A DNA stretch of 64,000 nucleotides from Tautonia rosea. GTDB lineage: Bacteria > Planctomycetota > Planctomycetia > Isosphaerales > Isosphaeraceae. The translations under genes were made by a program, and so were the position numbers. Location of the stretch: contig NZ_JABBYO010000005.1 of assembly GCF_012958305.1 (NCBI RefSeq), forward strand, positions 124,001 through 188,000, read 5' to 3'. Shown here one piece after another: positions 45,425 through 54,504 of the stretch. How positions within the stretch are numbered: the first letter of the stretch is position 1; each line of letters starts with the position of its first letter. The notes beneath the pieces were generated by a model, which was given only the letters and a program-made list of their open reading frames with translations, had not been told where the DNA came from and did no database searches.

Positions 45425-46607
45425 GGGAGTTGGGGATTCCGGGCTAGGTTCGGATCGCACGGTTCTGATTCACGAATTTGTGACTGGCGGCGGTCTGGCC
45501 GACGACGATCTACCGTCGTCGCTCGCTCGCGAAGGCCGCGCCATGCGGCGAGCCCTCGCCAGCGATTTTGCCAGCGTGCCTGGGGTTCGGGTCCTCACCA
45601 CGGTCGACTTCCGTGAGCCCCACTCAGACGCCTCGGGACCCTGGAAGCTCGTCCGGATCCGTCCCGGCCAGGAACTGTCTCGCGTCGCTGAGCTTGCGAC
45701 TGAGGTCGATTGTACCCTGATCATCGCTCCCGAGACCGGAGGATTTTTGTTCGATCGAGTCCGAATGCTCGATCAGATTGGCGTCCGATCCCTCGGGTGC
45801 ACCTCCGAAGGGGTCGCTGTGGCAGGCAATGTGCTGCTGACTCTCGATCGGTTGCGAGACGCTGGAGTACGCATTCCTCCGACCCGCGTCGTCTCCCCTC
45901 GACAGGGCTGGCCCAGACGCCTGACCTTCCCCTTGTCCGAGCTTGCCCGGGTCTGCCCCTTCGTGGAAGTCCCCGAACCCTTGATCGATTGCCCGCCCCA
46001 TCGCGCGTCCGACGAAGCGATTGAACATCCAGGAGTGCTCAAACCCGTCGATGGTGCGGGGGCGACGCATTCGTACGTGCTGGCCGGTGAGGTTTCCTGG
46101 CCCGATCCGGCCTGGAGGCCCGAAGTCGCGGTCCTTCAGCCCTGGATCGACGGGAAACATCGAAGCACCTCGATCCTGGTTTCGAGCCTCGGCCGGCCCT
46201 CGCTCATCGGCTGTGCCTCCCAGCGAATCACCGTCGATCGAGGCCGGATGGCGTATGCCGGAGGCACGGTTCCACTACCGGCGAGCCCCGCCGTGAAGCG
46301 GATGGTCGATCAGGTGGTCGAGGCCTTGCCAGGGCTTCGAGGGTGGGTCGGTATTGACTGGATCGACGACGGACAGGGCGAACCGATCGTCCTGGAAGTC
46401 AACCCCAGGCCCACCACCTCCATTGTTGGCTTTCTTGCCTTGCTCCCTCCCGGTATGCTGGCCAATGCATGGCTTGGGCTGTTCGACGATCCGCTCAGTC
46501 CCCTGCCCGACCTCTTGTCTGACCTCGTCCGATCGGCTGGCGGAGACTCGGTCTCGTTCGACCCCGACGGCACACTCTCCTCTCTCCGGGATGGAGCCGG
46601 ACCATGA
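45423..46607 (+). CDS. ATP-grasp protein, tyramine-glutamate ligase (MfnD)-like
   Basis: 394 residues from the ATG at 45423. The N-terminal region opens VLIHEFVTGGGLADDDLPSSLAREG, and the ATP-grasp domain has HPGVLKPVDGAGATHSYVL and DWIDDGQGEPIVLEVNPRPTTS, with the metal-binding Glu and Asn. The NPRPTTS end is like archaeal MfnD, which joins tyramine to glutamate in methanofuran synthesis, and like ATP-grasp genes of the methylotroph C1 islands. Its stop overlaps the next gene in an ATGA (46604-46607), so the two are translationally coupled. Confidence 0.8.
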   Translation: MGVGDSGLGSDRTVLIHEFVTGGGLADDDLPSSLAREGRAMRRALASDFASVPGVRVLTTVDFREPHSDASGPWKLVRIRPGQELSRVAELATEVDCTLIIAPETGGFLFDRVRMLDQIGVRSLGCTSEGVAVAGNVLLTLDRLRDAGVRIPPTRVVSPRQGWPRRLTFPLSELARVCPFVEVPEPLIDCPPHRASDEAIEHPGVLKPVDGAGATHSYVLAGEVSWPDPAWRPEVAVLQPWIDGKHRSTSILVSSLGRPSLIGCASQRITVDRGRMAYAGGTVPLPASPAVKRMVDQVVEALPGLRGWVGIDWIDDGQGEPIVLEVNPRPTTSIVGFLALLPPGMLANAWLGLFDDPLSPLPDLLSDLVRSAGGDSVSFDPDGTLSSLRDGAGP

Positions 46608-47650
46608 GCACCGGAGACTCCCGACCTCTCTGGCTTGGACTCGACATCGGTGGCGCGAATATCAAGGCCGCCCACACCAGCGGCCCGGCCCAGATCCTTC
46701 CCTTCGAGGTCTGGAAACGCCCTTCCGACTTACCCACAACCCTCGCTCGCCTCGGTCGCGTCATGCCCGAGGCCCATGCCGTCGCCGTCACCATGACCGC
46801 CGAATTGTGCGACTGCTTCGCGACCAAATCCGAAGGGGTCGCCGCAGTCCTCGGCGCCGTCTGGAAAGCCTTCCCCGGTAAACCGATTCACGTTTGGGGA
46901 ACCGACGCCGCTTTCCACGACATTGAGACTGCCGTCCTCCATCCCGACCTCGCCGCTGCGGCCAACTGGCTGGCCCTGGCGACCCTCGCCGCCCGATTGC
47001 TTCCCGAGGGACCAGGCATCCTCATCGACATTGGCTCCACCACCGCCGATCTCATTCCCTTGCAGGATGGAACTCCCACCACCCGCGGGCTCACCGATAC
47101 CCGACGCCTCCAGACCGGAGAGCTTCTCTACGCCGGTGTTCGTCGAACCCCAATCATGGCCCTCGCAACCGAACTTCCCCACCAAGGCAGACCAACTGGC
47201 CTGGCTGCCGAGATGTTCGCCTCGACACTCGACGTCTACCTGACCCTCGGCGACATTCCCTCCAATCCGACCGACCTCTCCACCTGCGATGGTCGTCCCG
47301 CCACGGTCGAAGCCGCCCGCGACCGCCTTGCCCGAATGGTGGCCGCCGATCGCGACACCTTCTCGATCGAAGACGCACTCTCCCTCGCCCAAGCAGCCGA
47401 CCACGCACTCCTCTCTCGGCTCCAACGCTCCGCGAATCGTGCGTGCGACTCAACAATCGGCTCACCTCGCGGCGCGGTTGTCTGTGGCTCCGGATCGTTC
47501 CTCGCCCGCCGACTCGCTCAACGACTCATCGAACCCGGCGATCCGATCCTGGCTCTCGACGACGTCTGGGGACCCCTCGCCTCTCATGCCGGATGTGCCT
47601 ATTCTCTCGTGGTCCTGGCCGGAGAACGAGCGAGGCTCGAACCGGCTTGA
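46604..47650 (+). CDS. Hydantoinase/oxoprolinase-like ASKHA protein, MfnF-like
   Basis: 348 residues. The ASKHA phosphate motif LGLDIGGANIKAAH opens the protein and a second one is LIDIGSTTADLIP. VVCGSGSFLARRL near the C-terminus is the third. Tight similarity in form to archaeal MfnF-type proteins, which join the tyramine-glutamate and furan parts of methanofuran. Starts in an ATGA overlap with the ATP-grasp gene. TAELCDCFATKSEGV is the conserved segment with two Cys in the N-terminal domain. Confidence 0.82.
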   Translation: MSTGDSRPLWLGLDIGGANIKAAHTSGPAQILPFEVWKRPSDLPTTLARLGRVMPEAHAVAVTMTAELCDCFATKSEGVAAVLGAVWKAFPGKPIHVWGTDAAFHDIETAVLHPDLAAAANWLALATLAARLLPEGPGILIDIGSTTADLIPLQDGTPTTRGLTDTRRLQTGELLYAGVRRTPIMALATELPHQGRPTGLAAEMFASTLDVYLTLGDIPSNPTDLSTCDGRPATVEAARDRLARMVAADRDTFSIEDALSLAQAADHALLSRLQRSANRACDSTIGSPRGAVVCGSGSFLARRLAQRLIEPGDPILALDDVWGPLASHAGCAYSLVVLAGERARLEPA

Positions 47651-47736
47651 ACCGAAATCGAGCCCGTTTTCAGCAAGCTCACGGTCCGAGTCTGTCAACC
47701 CAGGCTCGATCCCGATCATCAAGCACCTGGCCCCCG

Positions 47737-48339
47737 ATGCCCCCTTCCCTCCTCGTCGCAAAGGTCGGCGGAAGTCTGCTCAACTGGAGCGGCCTTCCCG
47801 AGGCCCTCGCGACGTTTCTCGATCGAAACCGTCGTCATCGCCATCTCCTTGTGGTCGGGGGAGGTGAGAGTGTTGATGTGATTCGATCGCTTGACCAGAC
47901 GCACGCCCTCGGCGAGGAAGTGTCCCATCACCTTGCACTTCGGGCGATGGACCTGACCGCCCACTGCCTCGCCGCGATTCTCCCGGGGCTCGTCGTCGCC
48001 GATGCGATGACCGACGTGCCGAGTCTCTGGAACCGCAACGCCATACCTGTCTTCGCCCCCCGCGTGTTTCTGGATCAGGAGGATCGAAAGACCGCTGACC
48101 CTCTCCCTCACTGCTGGAGCGTCACCTCCGACTCCATCGCCGCCCGGATCGCCACCGCTCTCGGTGCCGAACTGCTCGTCTTGCTGAAAAGCACTGACGC
48201 CCCACTCCCGATCGACCGATCACGGGCTGCCACCCTCGGGCTCGTCGATCCCTTTTTCCCTGCCGCCTGCCGAGGCATCCCCCATGTCAGCCTGATGAAC
48301 CTCCGAGATGCCCGATTGCAGGAGACGGTCCTTCGTTGA
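47737..48339 (+). CDS. Amino-acid-kinase-fold protein, MfnE-like
   Basis: 200 residues from the ATG at 47737. AAK-fold signature: VAKVGGSLLNW at the start, LLVVGGGESVDVIR, and the nucleotide-binding SVTSDSIAARIATALGAELLVLLKSTDAPLP. Archaeal MfnE phosphorylates (5-aminomethyl-3-furanyl)methyl phosphate with a kinase of this fold and size, and this is a good match in form. It begins 86 bases after the MfnF-like gene. The combination of ATP-grasp, ASKHA and AAK genes in a row is the reason for the methanofuran interpretation. Confidence 0.8.
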   Translation: MPPSLLVAKVGGSLLNWSGLPEALATFLDRNRRHRHLLVVGGGESVDVIRSLDQTHALGEEVSHHLALRAMDLTAHCLAAILPGLVVADAMTDVPSLWNRNAIPVFAPRVFLDQEDRKTADPLPHCWSVTSDSIAARIATALGAELLVLLKSTDAPLPIDRSRAATLGLVDPFFPAACRGIPHVSLMNLRDARLQETVLR

Positions 48340-48933
48340 TCCGCAACAGCCAGGGCGTTGCCATTCACTCTTGATTCTCATTTTGTGTGACTGACCCCCC
48401 TTTAAATTCAGAGAATACTGTCATGCCGCGATCCGCTCTTTGACATCCTCTTGCGAGTTGAACCCCTCGATCCCCCAGATGCTCGGACACAAGCGAGCGA
48501 TCCTGCGCCTCAGCCTTGACGATGATCCGAATTCCGTCTCGAACGGTTGAGTCGGTCGCCCGAATCAATCCTATTGGTCCAGAGGCTTCAGAATTCGCCG
48601 CAATGACGGAACGAAGCCGCGCCGATTGCCCCAACTTCAAGGCGAGATCTGTGATTGCGGTTCAATGCGTCCTTTCGAATTGAGCGCACCCTTCCGCACA
48701 CCCTCGGCGCACCCCGCCGCGATGGTGGGGCGAACCCCCCCGTTCGATCCGTCTTTGTTCCCTTGGCCTCAGCTCCACCGAGCTCTTCCCTTTGGCTCAC
48801 TCCGACACAACGCGGAAGGAACGGAACGAAGCCAAACACCGCGACCGAAGCCATTGCGGTATCGGGAATAACGCAATCCACGATGGCCACTGGTTCGCGC
48901 ACCCATTGGCGCACCCCAGCGCACCAGGGCGCC
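48340..48933. other. 594-base gap without a recognisable gene
   Basis: Between the AAK gene and the priA stop (48934). Several frames are open but none has a recognisable domain or a ribosome site. A 13-base direct repeat ACGGAACGAAGCC occurs at 48606-48618 and 48821-48833. The translations around them are degenerate, rich in Arg, Pro and Ser. It might contain remnants of a repeated element. Confidence 0.4.
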
Positions 48934-51231
48934 TCAGAGGAGGCTGACCGGATCCACATCCACCGCCAGCTCGATCGGCTGAGGAGGGTCGGCCAGAGGC
49001 AAGGCCACACGGAGGAGTCGCTGAAGTGGCCCCGGAGCCGGAGCCTGAAGCCGGAGATGGTATCGGAAGAGGTGCTTGATCTTCATCACCGGCGCCGGGG
49101 CCGGGCCAAGCAAACGGACGGAATCCTCCCCCAGTTCCCGAAGCAGGTGAGCGAACGATTCGAGGTAGCCGACCACCTCCGCCTCCGACGGCCCCCTGGC
49201 GATCAATCGGACGACCCGACCGAACGGCGGGGTGCCGTTCTTCTCCCGTTCGGGAAGCTCCTGGGCCACGAACCCGAGGTAATCGTGCCGAGCCGCGAAG
49301 GCAATTGCGGGAGCATCTGGCGTATACGTCTGCACGAGGACCCGCCCGGGACGATCCCCCCTGCCCGTCCGTCCGGCCACCTGGGCGACGAGCTGAAACG
49401 TTCGCTCAGCCGCTCGGAAATCCGGCAGATGGAGCGATGTATCGGCGTTGACCACCCCCACTAACGTCACGTCTGGGAAGTCGAGCCCCTTGGCGATCAT
49501 CTGAGTCCCCAGCAGAATGTGCACCTGCCTGGCTCGAAAGGCTCCGAGCACCTGCTCATAGGCCCCTGGTGATCGCATCGTGTCTGAATCCATTCGCCGG
49601 ACGACATGTTGCGGAAAGGCCTCTCGAACCTCTCGCTCCAGCCGCTCCGTGCCGATGCCCCCGTAATGGAGCCGATGGTACCGGCACGATGGGCAAGTGT
49701 CCGGTGGGTCATATTCCGCGTCACAGGTATGGCACAGAGCCTTGTGCCGCTCCTTGTGGTGGGTCAAGGCCACGTCGCAGGCCCCGCACTTCAAAACGTT
49801 GCCGCACTTCGGGCAGAGGATGAACGTGTGGAACCCCCGGCGGTTGAGCAAAAGGATCACCTGCCCATCATCGGCCAGGGCCTCGCTCATCGCCCGTCGC
49901 ATCAAGCCGCCGATTGCCAGCAAGGGCTGCCCCTTGGTCGGCTTCTCGTGCCTCATGTCGATGATGTCGACCCGAGGCATCCTCCGCTCGGCAACCCGTC
50001 GAGCGAGCGTCAACCGGGTGTATCTCCCTCGCTCGGTGTTGGCCCAGGTTTCGAGCGACGGCGTGGCCGATCCCAGGACCACCGGCACCTTTTCCAGTTG
50101 AGCGCGCTTTACCGCCACATCCCGAGCATGATAGCGAGGCGTTGTTTCTTGCTTGAAGGTCGATTCATGTTCCTCATCAATGACGATCAACCCCAGCTTC
50201 CGTGTCGGCGCGAAGATCGCCGACCGGGCGCCGACGACCACCTGGATCTCTCCCGCGGCGATCGCTCGCCAGTGCCGGTGCCGCTCGGCGTCGCTCAGGT
50301 GGCTGTGCAGAACCGCCACTCGGTCGAACCGGCGTCGAAAGCGTCGGATCGTTTGCGGCGTCAGGCTGATCTCAGGGACAAGGACAATCGCCTCTCGCCC
50401 TCGCTCCACCACCCGCTCAATCGCACTCAGATAGACCTCGGTTTTTCCGCTGCCGGTGACACCATGAAGCAGGAACGTCTGAAAGCTGTCGCTTCCGAGC
50501 ACTGGATCAAGCTGATCGAGCACCCTCGCCTGCTCAGGGGTCAGCGCGATCGGGGCCTTGCCGTCGTGGTCGTCGTTCGAAGGCTCCGGATCGAGCGGAC
50601 TGGCCACCGGAGCTCGGCTCATCCGGCGTCGAACCGTGTGAATCAAGCCTCGCTTGCGCAACGACGCAATCGGCGCGGTGGTGCACTTGGCCATTCGGCA
50701 GACATCGGCAACCGACAGCGTCCCTTCGGACTTGCAGAGCAGTTCCAGGATCTCAGCCTGCCGAGGCGGCAAGGCCAGGGTGTCTCGGGCCAGGCGGACC
50801 TCGTCCGGGACGGTCAGGCAGGTCGCGATCCGGGTCCCCGCCTGTTTTTTCACGCCGGCCGGCACCACCGCATCGAGCGCCTGGCCCCAGGAACAGGAGT
50901 AATAGCCCGCCATCCAGTGCGTCAGGTCGAGCATCACGCCGTCGATCAAGGGCGGGTCGTCCAGGATCTCCAGCACCTCCTTGACCTTCCCTGGCGCCAC
51001 ATTGGCCGTCGGCTCAATCCGAACGACATAGGCCGTAACCCCTTGATTCGATCGTCCAAGGGGGACCCGGACTCGCTGCCCGACCCTCAAGCTCTGCCTC
51101 AGGTGACGGGGGATTGCATACGAGTAGACCTCCTCCATCGGCCGGTTGAACACGACACCCGCAAACGGCCCCTCGGTCTCGACGGCAAACAGGGCACCCT
51201 GGCTTTGGTCGTTGGCGTCAGTGCGGGGCAT
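48934..51231 (-). CDS. priA: Primosomal protein N' (replication restart helicase)
   Basis: 765 residues from the ATG at 51231. Domains: N-terminal 3'BD (FNRPMEEVYSYAIP), winged helix, and SF2 helicase with Walker A GVTGSGKTEV, IVIDEEH motif II, VVLGSATPS motif III and QVAGRTGRGDRPG motif VI. Eight Cys in the zinc region (CPKCGN, CGAC, CHTC, CPSC) are intact. PriA recognises stalled forks and D-loops and loads the primosome. Upstream is the convergent or divergent gene set on other strands, with no operon partner. The frame is open beyond 51231 but the ATG is preferred because MPRTDAND then leads into the N-terminal domain. Confidence 0.96.
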   Translation of the reverse strand: MPRTDANDQSQGALFAVETEGPFAGVVFNRPMEEVYSYAIPRHLRQSLRVGQRVRVPLGRSNQGVTAYVVRIEPTANVAPGKVKEVLEILDDPPLIDGVMLDLTHWMAGYYSCSWGQALDAVVPAGVKKQAGTRIATCLTVPDEVRLARDTLALPPRQAEILELLCKSEGTLSVADVCRMAKCTTAPIASLRKRGLIHTVRRRMSRAPVASPLDPEPSNDDHDGKAPIALTPEQARVLDQLDPVLGSDSFQTFLLHGVTGSGKTEVYLSAIERVVERGREAIVLVPEISLTPQTIRRFRRRFDRVAVLHSHLSDAERHRHWRAIAAGEIQVVVGARSAIFAPTRKLGLIVIDEEHESTFKQETTPRYHARDVAVKRAQLEKVPVVLGSATPSLETWANTERGRYTRLTLARRVAERRMPRVDIIDMRHEKPTKGQPLLAIGGLMRRAMSEALADDGQVILLLNRRGFHTFILCPKCGNVLKCGACDVALTHHKERHKALCHTCDAEYDPPDTCPSCRYHRLHYGGIGTERLEREVREAFPQHVVRRMDSDTMRSPGAYEQVLGAFRARQVHILLGTQMIAKGLDFPDVTLVGVVNADTSLHLPDFRAAERTFQLVAQVAGRTGRGDRPGRVLVQTYTPDAPAIAFAARHDYLGFVAQELPEREKNGTPPFGRVVRLIARGPSEAEVVGYLESFAHLLRELGEDSVRLLGPAPAPVMKIKHLFRYHLRLQAPAPGPLQRLLRVALPLADPPQPIELAVDVDPVSLL

Positions 51232-51366
51232 GGCGATCCGCTTTGGAAGGCTTGGGACGAGCCGGAACCGGACGCACCGGATCAAGCACACGATCTCCCA
51301 GAACATTCCCTCTTATTGTCGGCAGAATGCTGGGCGGATGTCCACACCCCGGCAACAAGGAGATTC

Positions 51367-52389
51367 CTAGATGAACGATCGACCGAAGGCTCGGTCAAGC
51401 GCCAGTCTGGCCCGGACCATCGAGGGAGAGTCGGCCGATCCGACGTTAATCCGGGCCACCTCGTAGGGGCGATTCGAACCGGGACGATTCGAACGACCTC
51501 CGAAGGTAAAGCCGGCCCGGTATCCGGCCTCTCGTGCGATTCGGCACGTCCGATCGTCGTAATCCCCGTATTTTCCATAAGGATACGAAATGGCATCGGC
51601 CGGTCGGCCCAGCCTGGACTCCAGCAATTGCTTCGAACGGATCAGCTCCTCCGACTGTTCCGACTCGTCCAGATCGGCCAGCCTGCGATGGGTCTGACCG
51701 TGGGAGCCGACCCCCATGCCCGCCTCGGCCAGGGCTTGAACCTGATCCCAGGTCATCATCGCCGATCGGCCGAGGGCATCGAGGTCGAGCCGAACACCGG
51801 CCCGTTCCTGCAGGTGCTCGGCCAGACGATGCTCGTCGAGCCGGCGAGCGGCGAGGCAGGCGCGGACCACGAGGGCGAGGGCCTCGTCGCGACGTGTTCG
51901 GGTCAGGTCGATGGTCAGTCGGGCCGGCTCATCCAGTTCCAGACGATCCCGGTCGGTCTGCCGGATGATCCGAGAGACGAGATCCCACCAGAACGGCCGG
52001 GGGTGGTCGATCAGGTCCGGAGGAATGAAGAAGATGGCCGAGGCTCCGGCCCTGGTAAGCGCGGGCAAGGCATGGTCGAACTGATCGCGGTAGCCGTCGT
52101 CAAAGGTTATTGCGGCGCACGGTTCGGTGAGGGGGACCTCACCGGAGGCCATGTCGATCAACTCAGCCGGCGAGAGCAGCCGGAAGGCCCGCTGAATCCC
52201 CTTGATCTGGGCTTGAAAGTCCTCGGGAGTTGCCGAGAACACCGGCCCGTAGTCCGGCGTAAGGGCGGGATCCCCGATCCGATGGTATGCCAGCACAAGC
52301 AGACAAGGGTGTCGGGAAAGCTGCTCCATCGCACGAAGCAGACCAAGATCCCTCATTCGGTGAGCCAGAAATCGACGTTTGTTAAGCAT
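51367..52389 (-). CDS. Polysaccharide deacetylase (NodB domain)
   Basis: 340 residues. Carbohydrate esterase 4 motifs: AAITFDDGYRDQ (catalytic and metal Asp), GVGSHGQTHRRL (metal His-His) and ISYPYGKYGDYD. The N-terminal YHRIGDP is typical of the CDA1 group. Enzymes of this family deacetylate N-acetyl-glucosamine polymers or exopolysaccharide. It lies 24 bases after the GNAT acetyltransferase gene on the same strand, so both may belong to a surface-glycan unit. Confidence 0.9.
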   Translation of the reverse strand: MLNKRRFLAHRMRDLGLLRAMEQLSRHPCLLVLAYHRIGDPALTPDYGPVFSATPEDFQAQIKGIQRAFRLLSPAELIDMASGEVPLTEPCAAITFDDGYRDQFDHALPALTRAGASAIFFIPPDLIDHPRPFWWDLVSRIIRQTDRDRLELDEPARLTIDLTRTRRDEALALVVRACLAARRLDEHRLAEHLQERAGVRLDLDALGRSAMMTWDQVQALAEAGMGVGSHGQTHRRLADLDESEQSEELIRSKQLLESRLGRPADAISYPYGKYGDYDDRTCRIAREAGYRAGFTFGGRSNRPGSNRPYEVARINVGSADSPSMVRARLALDRAFGRSFI

Positions 52390-52413
52390 GACGACCGTTC
52401 CAAGGCGCTTCGA

Positions 52414-53460
52414 TCAGGTGTACGCGTAGTCCGCTTCAAGCTGGGTCAGATGAAAGGGAAGCCCCTGCGGGATCAATCCCGAGCGATCCCGGACGTAGCA
52501 CGGGATCTCGAAGACGGCTCGATAGCCGGAATTCCGGAGGGCCTCGGTAATCCAGGGGGTCGTGGCGAAGCACTCCGCGAGGTCGGCCCCACGGCGTCTC
52601 AGCTCCTCGGTGGCGGCCTGGATACTCGCCAGCCAGAGATCGGGATCAGGATCATCAAGAAAACAATCGACGATCTTTCCCCGCGTCACCAAGGGTTGTG
52701 GAAGGACACTCAGGATCAGGAATCCCCGGACCGATCCTCCGCGACGGATCATCCAGCCTTCGAACCAGGGGCGAGGGAACCGGAGGAAGTGATTCAGGAG
52801 CGACGGGTCACGGCGGGTGAAGCAGAGCGGCATGGCCAGTCGCTCGATGACCGCTTCGGCATCGTGGCCGAACTCGGAGACCGATTCCAGAGCAACGTGA
52901 GTGATCGGCGACCGACGCAGGCGGAGCATCCCGGCGGCATCTCTGGTCGAGCCGAGAACACGTCTCGCCCATCCGCCGCCGCTCCGATTGCGGAGTCGAT
53001 ACCAGGGTTTCAGGAGGCGACGCCAGACGGGAATCTGCTGCCGGATCACGTACCCGGTCCGCTGGCCCATAGCAGTCGACGACGGAGTCAGGCCGATCGC
53101 GAGGTGGACCTTTGCCATCCGGTGAACCCGCATGAGCAACCGGGCTCCCATCCCGACCCCAGACTCGGAGACGACCCAGTCGATCGGGTGAATGGCGGGG
53201 ATCTTCTTTGGTGCGACTCCTGTTCCCGCCTGAAGGATGGTGGTCGGATGCAGGCCGATCGAGCCGACGATCTGTCCACCCTTAATGGCGACAAGTCCGG
53301 AGGGAAGTTCCGGCGGCCCCCCCATCGGGTCGAACAACTTCCACCTGAGGATGTCCGGAGCGGCAAAAGTCGCATCGGACGAGACCCCGAATGCCTCGGT
53401 CAAAAACTGAGACAACGAGGGAACATCCTCTGGGGCGATCGCTCGAATCTCATCGGTCAT
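52414..53460 (-). CDS. GNAT-like acetyltransferase
   Basis: 348 residues. The N-terminal half (EIRAIAPEDVPSLSQFLTEAFG, GGQIVGSIGLHP, SESGVGMGARLLMRVHRMAKV) resembles the GNAT fold, with the acetyl-CoA loop at about 98-112. The C-terminal half (WFEGWMIRRGGSVRGFLILSVLPQP, DDPDPDLWLASIQAATEELRRRGADLAECF) looks like a second GNAT-like fold, so it may be a tandem GNAT/FemAB-type transferase. Co-transcribed with the polysaccharide deacetylase, so it may modify a glycan. Confidence 0.75.
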   Translation of the reverse strand: MTDEIRAIAPEDVPSLSQFLTEAFGVSSDATFAAPDILRWKLFDPMGGPPELPSGLVAIKGGQIVGSIGLHPTTILQAGTGVAPKKIPAIHPIDWVVSESGVGMGARLLMRVHRMAKVHLAIGLTPSSTAMGQRTGYVIRQQIPVWRRLLKPWYRLRNRSGGGWARRVLGSTRDAAGMLRLRRSPITHVALESVSEFGHDAEAVIERLAMPLCFTRRDPSLLNHFLRFPRPWFEGWMIRRGGSVRGFLILSVLPQPLVTRGKIVDCFLDDPDPDLWLASIQAATEELRRRGADLAECFATTPWITEALRNSGYRAVFEIPCYVRDRSGLIPQGLPFHLTQLEADYAYT

Positions 53461-53694
53461 CGCTTCGTTGCCTTCGCCCCAGATTCCTTACCGATCAACG
53501 ACGGTTCAAGCCGCCGATCACGACGGCGGGTGTCCCTGCCCTTTTCCTGGGCCAGTCGCCCCGCCATAATCGACCGACGGAGGGGTCGGCCGAACTGGGG
53601 AGGACCCGGAATTTCCCTTAGTGTGACGGCCCGACCCGACCCGAGGCCAGCCCTTACCCCGGCGAACGGCCGGACCTTTGGGAGCGGTGGACTG

Positions 53695-54306
53695 ATGCGA
53701 TTAGGTTTGTTCGGCGGCACCTTCGATCCGATCCACCTGGGTCATCTGATCCTTGCCGAGTCGTGCCGGGAAGCGTTGGCGCTGGATGAGGTCTGGTTTG
53801 TCGTTGCCGGCCAGCCCCCTCACAAGGGCGGCGATCGAACGGCGGTGGCGGATCGGATCGAGATGGTCCGGATCGCCATTGCCGGGCACCCGAACTTTAC
53901 CGTCTCGGAGGTCGAGGCGAATTCGCCAGGACCCCACTACACCTATCAAACCCTCGAAGCCACTGCCCGCGATCGGCCCGACGATCATTTGTTTTTTTTG
54001 ATTGGAGGCGACAGCCTGGTTGATTTGCCGACCTGGCGGGAGCCTGGGCTCGTGATGGAATTGGCCACGGTGGTCGCGGTGGGGCGGGCGGGTTTCGCCG
54101 AGCCTTCGGCCGACCAGATGCGACCGATCCTCGAACGGGCTCCGCGGGCCCGACCCATCGAACGGGTCAATGCTCCTCAGATCGAAATTGCCTCACGAGA
54201 CCTGAGGCGGCGGGTCGCTGAGGGCAGAAGCATCCGTTACCTCGTTCCTCGTGGGGTTGAAGCATTCATCAAGGCGCGAAACCTGTACCGGAGGAGACCG
54301 GAATGA
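53695..54306 (+). CDS. nadD: Nicotinate-nucleotide adenylyltransferase
   Basis: 203 residues starting at the ATG at 53695 behind GGGAG. The HxGH nucleotidyltransferase motif is GLFGGTFDPIHLGHLI and the C-terminal motif IEIASRDLRRRVAEGRSIRYLVP. LFFLIGGDSLVDLPTW is the conserved substrate-binding segment. NadD adds AMP to nicotinic acid mononucleotide in NAD synthesis. The reading frame is open for four kilobases upstream without a stop, because of the high GC antisense of priA and neighbours; that extension is not coding. Confidence 0.95.
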   Translation: MRLGLFGGTFDPIHLGHLILAESCREALALDEVWFVVAGQPPHKGGDRTAVADRIEMVRIAIAGHPNFTVSEVEANSPGPHYTYQTLEATARDRPDDHLFFLIGGDSLVDLPTWREPGLVMELATVVAVGRAGFAEPSADQMRPILERAPRARPIERVNAPQIEIASRDLRRRVAEGRSIRYLVPRGVEAFIKARNLYRRRPE

Positions 54307-54504
54307 GTTCCTGAGAATTTGGGGTTCATCGCTCGTCATGGCAACTGATTTGCAGCAAAAATCGCAATGGTCGTGACGATCCTAATCCCGGACCTATTTG
54401 GACGGGTTGATGGGATCAGACTCAAACTCTGCGGGCGGCCGAGCCCTGTGCCCGATCGCTCACGTTGGGGCGCTGGGGCCCCCTTTGCGAGAGGATTGAC
54501 TGCG

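Noticed and set aside
49606-53694. A 4.1-kb open frame on the plus strand upstream of nadD
   Set aside because: It is antisense to priA, a deacetylase and an acetyltransferase with clear motifs, and its own translation is rich in Arg, Gly and Pro without any domain. Only the nadD part is real.
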